64,000 nucleotides of DNA from positions 33,874 through 97,873 of the forward strand of contig JABGQA010000101.1 in the NCBI GenBank assembly GCA_018644665.1, written 5' to 3'. Of this stretch, positions 61,401 through 64,000 are shown piece after piece. This DNA is from Candidatus Poribacteria bacterium. Its GTDB lineage: Bacteria; Poribacteria; WGA-4E; GCA-2687025. Numbering within the stretch: the first letter of the stretch is position 1; each line of letters begins with the position of its first letter. The position numbers and the translations under genes are program-made. The notes below the pieces were generated by a model that worked only from the letters and a program-made list of their open reading frames with translations, ran no database searches and had not been told where the DNA came from.

Positions 61401-61991
61401 CTGAACACACCGGGTCACGTCATCCTGAACGTCGCCATCCTGGGCCGGCGCGGCGGCGCGCGCGGGCGTGACGCCGCCGTAGCGATTGGCGGCGTCGTCC
61501 CGGACGCCCCGATGTTCGTGTTCTACGCCGTGGAACGGTTCGTGTTCCGCCACTCCGGGTCCGTGATCTGGTCGGAGCGCTACTACGACGCCGACTGGCA
61601 ACGCGTCTTCGACGTGTTCAACTCGTTGCCGTTGCTCGCCTTGGCAGCGGGCATCGCCTATGTGCTCCACCGTCGGATGGTAGCGTGGGCGTTCGTGAGC
61701 ATGGCGCTGCACGCCGCGATGGACCTTCCGGTTCACAACGACGACGGCCATCGCCACTTCTACCCGTTCAGCGACTTCCGGTTCGACAGTCCCGTCTCCT
61801 ACTGGGATCCGGCGCACTTCGGGGCGTACGCGGCGACGGCGGAGGCGTTGGCTGTGTTCGTCGCGTCGGCAGTGGTGTACCGGCGGGTACGGTCCAGATG
61901 GGCGCGCGGCGGCCTCATCGTCGTGGACGCGGCGTACGTCGCGATGTGCGTGGCCGTGTGGGTTTGGTTCGCGCGCTCGGGCGCGTCGTAA
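61401..61991 (+). CDS. Membrane-bound metal-dependent hydrolase-like protein, probably with CUG start
   Basis: 196 residues if started at CTG 61401. The protein begins (M)NTPGHVILNVAILGRR and continues VVPDAPMFVFYAVERF, a conserved opening, but the first ATG (61512) lies after it and no ATG, GTG or TTG exists between the stop at 61374 and 61512. AGGA lies 11 bases before the CTG. Later motifs are MALHAAMDLPVHNDDGHRHF and DSPVSYWDPAHFG, rich in His/Asp, with four or so membrane helices. Similar in style to the YdjM/DUF457 proteins. Function unknown. Confidence 0.7.
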   Translation: MNTPGHVILNVAILGRRGGARGRDAAVAIGGVVPDAPMFVFYAVERFVFRHSGSVIWSERYYDADWQRVFDVFNSLPLLALAAGIAYVLHRRMVAWAFVSMALHAAMDLPVHNDDGHRHFYPFSDFRFDSPVSYWDPAHFGAYAATAEALAVFVASAVVYRRVRSRWARGGLIVVDAAYVAMCVAVWVWFARSGAS

Positions 61992-62062
61992 GCCGCGCCG
62001 AGACGGGCTACAATGGCGTCCTGACAGGTGGACGTCACGGCATAATGTGGGAAGGGGCGGAG

Positions 62063-62866
62063 ATGGCACTCCTGAGCGCGTTCGCGGACGAGATATCCCA
62101 GGACTTCGACGAGCAGTTGGCCGTGCTGGTGGAGACCGGCGTCACGCACGTAGAGCTGCGCGGCGTTTGGGGCAAGAACGTCCTTAAGCTCGAACCACGC
62201 GAGATACGCGATGTCCGAGCCGCCGCGGACGCCGAGGGCATCGGCTTCTCCGCCATCGGCTCGCCGCTGGGGAAATTCCCGCTGGCCGGCGAGTTCAATG
62301 AGCAGTTGGAGGGCGTGCGCCGCGCGTTGGAGTACGCCCAGATCCTGGAGGCGCCGTACATCCGTCTGTTCTCGTACCACATCCCCAAGGGCGACGACGC
62401 GGCCGACCACAGGGCGCAGGTGATGGATTGGCTCGGCCAGCTGTCCGCGGAGGCAGAGAAGACGGATGTCGTGCTCGCCCACGAAAACGAGAGCGGCATC
62501 TACGGCGACACCGGCGCGCGTTGCCTCGACCTCATCGAGACGCTGGGGAGCGACTCGTTTACGACGATCTTCGACTTCTCGAACTACGCCGTCGGCGGCG
62601 AGGACTTACTCGCCAATTGGGAGTCGCTCAAGGATCACACGTCCTACTTCCACATCAAGGACTTCGACTGCGAAGCCCGGAAGGTCGTCCCCGCCGGCGA
62701 CGGCGATGGGCACCTGGAGCCGATCCTGCGCGACGCGTACGCGCGCGGCTTCGACGGGTTCCTGTCCCTGGAGCCGCACCTCAAGGACGAATACGGCGCG
62801 ACCGGCGCCGAGCGCTTCCGAGCCGCAGTGGGCGGCCTGAATCGCGTGCTCGCCGCCATAGCCTAG
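62063..62866 (+). CDS. Sugar phosphate isomerase/epimerase-like (xylose isomerase-like TIM barrel)
   Basis: 267 residues from ATG 62063, with AAGGGGCGG upstream; ATG 62045 is possible. AP-endonuclease-2 fold: FADEISQDFDEQLAVLVETG at the start, THVELRGVWGKN, VLAHENESGIYGDTG with the metal Glu near residue 142, TTIFDFSNYAVGG with Asp near 175, YFHIKDFDCEARKVVPAG with His/Asp near 200, and FLSLEPHL with the last Glu. These give the divalent-metal site. Family members isomerise or epimerise sugars such as inosose or tagatose. Fits the sugar catabolism seen across the window. Confidence 0.88.
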   Translation: MALLSAFADEISQDFDEQLAVLVETGVTHVELRGVWGKNVLKLEPREIRDVRAAADAEGIGFSAIGSPLGKFPLAGEFNEQLEGVRRALEYAQILEAPYIRLFSYHIPKGDDAADHRAQVMDWLGQLSAEAEKTDVVLAHENESGIYGDTGARCLDLIETLGSDSFTTIFDFSNYAVGGEDLLANWESLKDHTSYFHIKDFDCEARKVVPAGDGDGHLEPILRDAYARGFDGFLSLEPHLKDEYGATGAERFRAAVGGLNRVLAAIA

Positions 62867-62931
62867 GCGTGGGACGAGTGGACGCCGTTACGGCGGGCGC
62901 GCTTCGACCGCCCCGCCTGTCGACGCGCGCA

Positions 62932-63306
62932 TCATCCCGCGACGCGCACGGTAGGTGATCGGTGTGGACGAGCGTCCTCGTGCGGGTCCACGACGAGGAC
63001 ACGGTCGGCGCCGGGTCGCGCGCTAGCGTTACTCAGCGGGGCATCGGCGCGGCCGAACGCGTCCGACGGCTTCGCCAGCATAGGCCCCACCACGCGGGCG
63101 TCCCCGCCATCCGCAAGAGTGATGCGCGTCCGTCCGCCGAGCGCTTCCTTGTCACGCGCCACCGCGGTCACGCCTCCCCATACGGGGACGCCGTCCCCGT
63201 ATGGGTGCTCCACGATGTCATCGAGTACAGTGTCGGCGCCATCACGGGCAGGTCGCATGGCGACGGCCCGGCCGATGCCGTGTTCGCCTCCGCGTAGCGC
63301 GCGCAA
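62932..63306 (-). CDS. Hypothetical protein, possibly the remains of a longer gene
   Basis: 124 residues if started at TTG 63306. Codon positions look coding: third positions are about three-quarters G/C and second positions about half. The same frame stays open 19 codons further up (to a TGA near 63363) with coding-like content (GEGAPWQAPQARLRAL) but no usual start. The sequence DTVLDDIVEHPYGDGVPVWG contains a 13-bp perfect inverted repeat at DNA level. No family recognised. Either a real small gene with an unusual start or a truncated one. Confidence 0.35.
   Translation of the reverse strand: MRALRGGEHGIGRAVAMRPARDGADTVLDDIVEHPYGDGVPVWGGVTAVARDKEALGGRTRITLADGGDARVVGPMLAKPSDAFGRADAPLSNASARPGADRVLVVDPHEDARPHRSPTVRVAG
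63177..63205. repeat. Perfect 13-bp inverted repeat with 3-base spacer
   Basis: CCCATACGGGGAC, GCC, GTCCCCGTATGGG. It falls within the hypothetical minus-strand frame. There is no U-tract on either side, so a terminator is unlikely; a protein-binding site or the trace of a small mobile repeat is possible. Confidence 0.7.
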
Positions 63307-63494
63307 CCTTGCCTGCGGGGCCTGCCACGGCGCCCCTTCCCCGTAGTCCCGTGCCCATCAGCGCGTCCCTCAGCCGGCGGCGTGGGGACGAAGTGTTGCA
63401 CGGCGTATGTGGGCGTCAACGCGAGCGGGGAGCATGGCGTCGAGAAGGCTGTGGCTGCGGTCGCGGAGCGCCCAGGAAGCGGGCGAGGTAGGTG

Positions 63495-63572
63495 GGTGGT
63501 GGCTCCGCATGGACTTGAACCATGGACCTAGCGATTATGAGTCGCTCGCTCTAAACCAGCTGAGCTACGAAG
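63495..63572 (-). tRNA. tRNA-Met (CAU), elongator type
   Basis: Full cloverleaf on the minus strand: acceptor GGCTTCG/CGGAGCC (one T-G pair), D-arm GCTCAGCTGGTTTAGAGC, anticodon stem AGCGA/TCGCT around loop CTCATAA with anticodon CAT, T-arm CATGG-TTCAAGT-CCATG, discriminator A and an encoded CCA. The first acceptor pair is a proper G-C and the D-arm resembles E. coli elongator tRNA-Met (GGCTACGTAGCTCAG). The lysidine-modified tRNA-Ile2 also has CAT and cannot be fully excluded by eye. Without CCA the gene spans 63498-63572. Confidence 0.93.
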
Positions 63573-63689
63573 CCACACCATAGGACTTGCAGTGGTAATC
63601 AGTGTCTGCGGGATCATCGAGGCAGGGCGAAGACGCCACGCCGCTTACAGATCCAGGGGGAGCTTTCCCAAGACACGACTCCGCACCGA

Positions 63690-63718
63690 ATTATAGGGTC
63701 GGGCATCGTCTCCTTCAA
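63690..63718 (-). promoter_or_regulatory. Candidate promoter of tRNA-Met
   Basis: On the minus strand TTGAAG (63718-63713), 17 bases, then perfect TATAAT (63695-63690). Transcription would run toward the tRNA with a leader of about 110 bases. Nothing else lies between, so the tRNA is the likely target. Confidence 0.55.
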
Positions 63719-63767
63719 GGAGCGATTGCCTACTCGTATCTACCGCATGGCGCTGCACATGGTTAGG

Positions 63768-63799
63768 GTGGAGGGGACCCCATTTACGATCCCCTCCAC
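63768..63799 (-). other. Stem-loop after the edge gene
   Basis: GTGGAGGGGA, a 12-base loop, TCCCCTCCAC: a perfect 10-bp stem, 17 bases past the stop of the minus-strand gene at the window edge. There is no U-tract, so it may protect or process the mRNA end and not end transcription by itself. Confidence 0.5.
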
Positions 63800-63816
63800 G
63801 TGTCCGCTGCGGCGAG

Positions 63817-64000
63817 CTACGCGTCCCTGAGCGAGAGGCCCCTGAACGACCAGCGGTTCTTCACCTTGGCTTTATAGGCCGATGGGAAGACCGCCTCCAC
63901 CTGCTTGTGGAATCCGTTCCGCCCAATGCACTGCTCCCCCTCGTGGGCGCGAGATATGGTCAAGAGTTGTGTATGGCGGTCAGGCGGCTTCCTCGGTGGA
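63817..64000 (-). CDS. C-terminal part of a primase/helicase-like protein, 5' end outside the window
   Basis: 61 codons, open to the right edge; stop TAG at 63819-63817. The end reads CIGRNGFHKQVEAVFPSAYK and NRWSFRGLSLRDA, which resembles the winged-helix tail of D5/P4-type phage and plasmid primases (pattern G-R-N-x-F ... R-G-L-x-L-R). This is a guess from a short fragment. A gene of that type would mark a prophage, plasmid or satellite element lying beyond the edge. Two bases or more upstream are needed to test it. A small stand-alone gene from TTG in the fragment is less likely. Confidence 0.4.
   Translation of the reverse strand, partial: PPRKPPDRHTQLLTISRAHEGEQCIGRNGFHKQVEAVFPSAYKAKVKNRWSFRGLSLRDA

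Noticed and set aside
62021..62046. CTGACA and CATAAT before the isomerase-like gene as a promoter
   Set aside because: The spacer is 14 bases. The gene may be transcribed from further upstream.
63768..63799. The 10-bp hairpin near the right edge as an intrinsic terminator
   Set aside because: No run of T follows on either strand, so it was recorded as a stem-loop only.

Overview
The window is about 65% G+C, gene-dense and bacterial. Several features point to a Candidatus Poribacteria-like lineage. Two secreted proteins end in NPFNP-type sorting domains; the clearest carries NYPNPFNPETWIPFEL near its C-terminus. There are also two phytanoyl-CoA-type dioxygenases, two Ldh_2-type and two Gfo/Idh/MocA oxidoreductases, and a ceramidase-like protein. 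This assignment is inference from protein style, not from a marker gene. The left edge cuts a phosphatase/sulfatase-like gene. The right edge cuts a minus-strand gene that resembles the C-terminus of a D5-type primase.

Layout: 1-2.6 kb holds a phosphoesterase-like gene and two membrane proteins. 2.6-11.5 kb (minus strand) holds a glycosidase-like TIM-barrel protein, a Rieske protein, two oxidoreductases and glnE. 11.6-15.3 kb (plus) is a run of an AstE-like deacylase, a PL22 oligogalacturonate-lyase-like protein, a phosphodiesterase and an acetyltransferase. 15.3-16.3 kb holds nickel superoxide dismutase (sodN) and its maturation protease (sodX) behind a consensus promoter. 16.3-18.0 kb (minus) is a membrane-lipid cluster: PAP2 phosphatase, membrane hydrolase and CDP-alcohol phosphatidyltransferase. 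18.3-21.6 kb holds an aminopeptidase P, a secreted propeller and an SGNH hydrolase. 21.7-24.4 kb holds thrC and an AmmeMemoRadiSam-type radical SAM enzyme, preceded by what looks like a complete attenuator: promoter, Met-rich leader peptide, antiterminator and terminator. 24.3-28.1 kb (minus) holds a dehydrogenase, a dioxygenase and a secreted FN3 protein. 28.3-32.7 kb is a PHP hydrolase, sugar ABC importer and Ldh_2 operon. 32.8-37.6 kb is an adaptor plus two FtsX/MacB-type permeases with no ATPase gene. 37.6-52.2 kb holds PPK2, GT9, a YidD fusion, catabolic enzymes, ilvC, an O-antigen-ligase-like protein, a GHMP kinase, ruvX, a rhodanese and ackA. 52.3-61.3 kb holds a TonB-like protein, a prenyltransferase-like toroid, rsmA, an amidase and a 1593-residue subtilase. 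The end holds a membrane hydrolase, a sugar-phosphate isomerase-like protein, a possible degenerate ORF and tRNA-Met.

Taken together the genes suggest a heterotroph that processes glycans and uronic acids outside the cell, imports the sugars by ABC transport, oxidises and isomerises them in the cytoplasm, and keeps an oxygen defence based on NiSOD. The most notable regulatory element is the thrC attenuator. Two genes, rsmA (AUC) and the 61.4 kb membrane protein (CUG), have no usual start codon at the position that family conservation requires. No rRNA, CRISPR array, insertion sequence or replication origin was seen.
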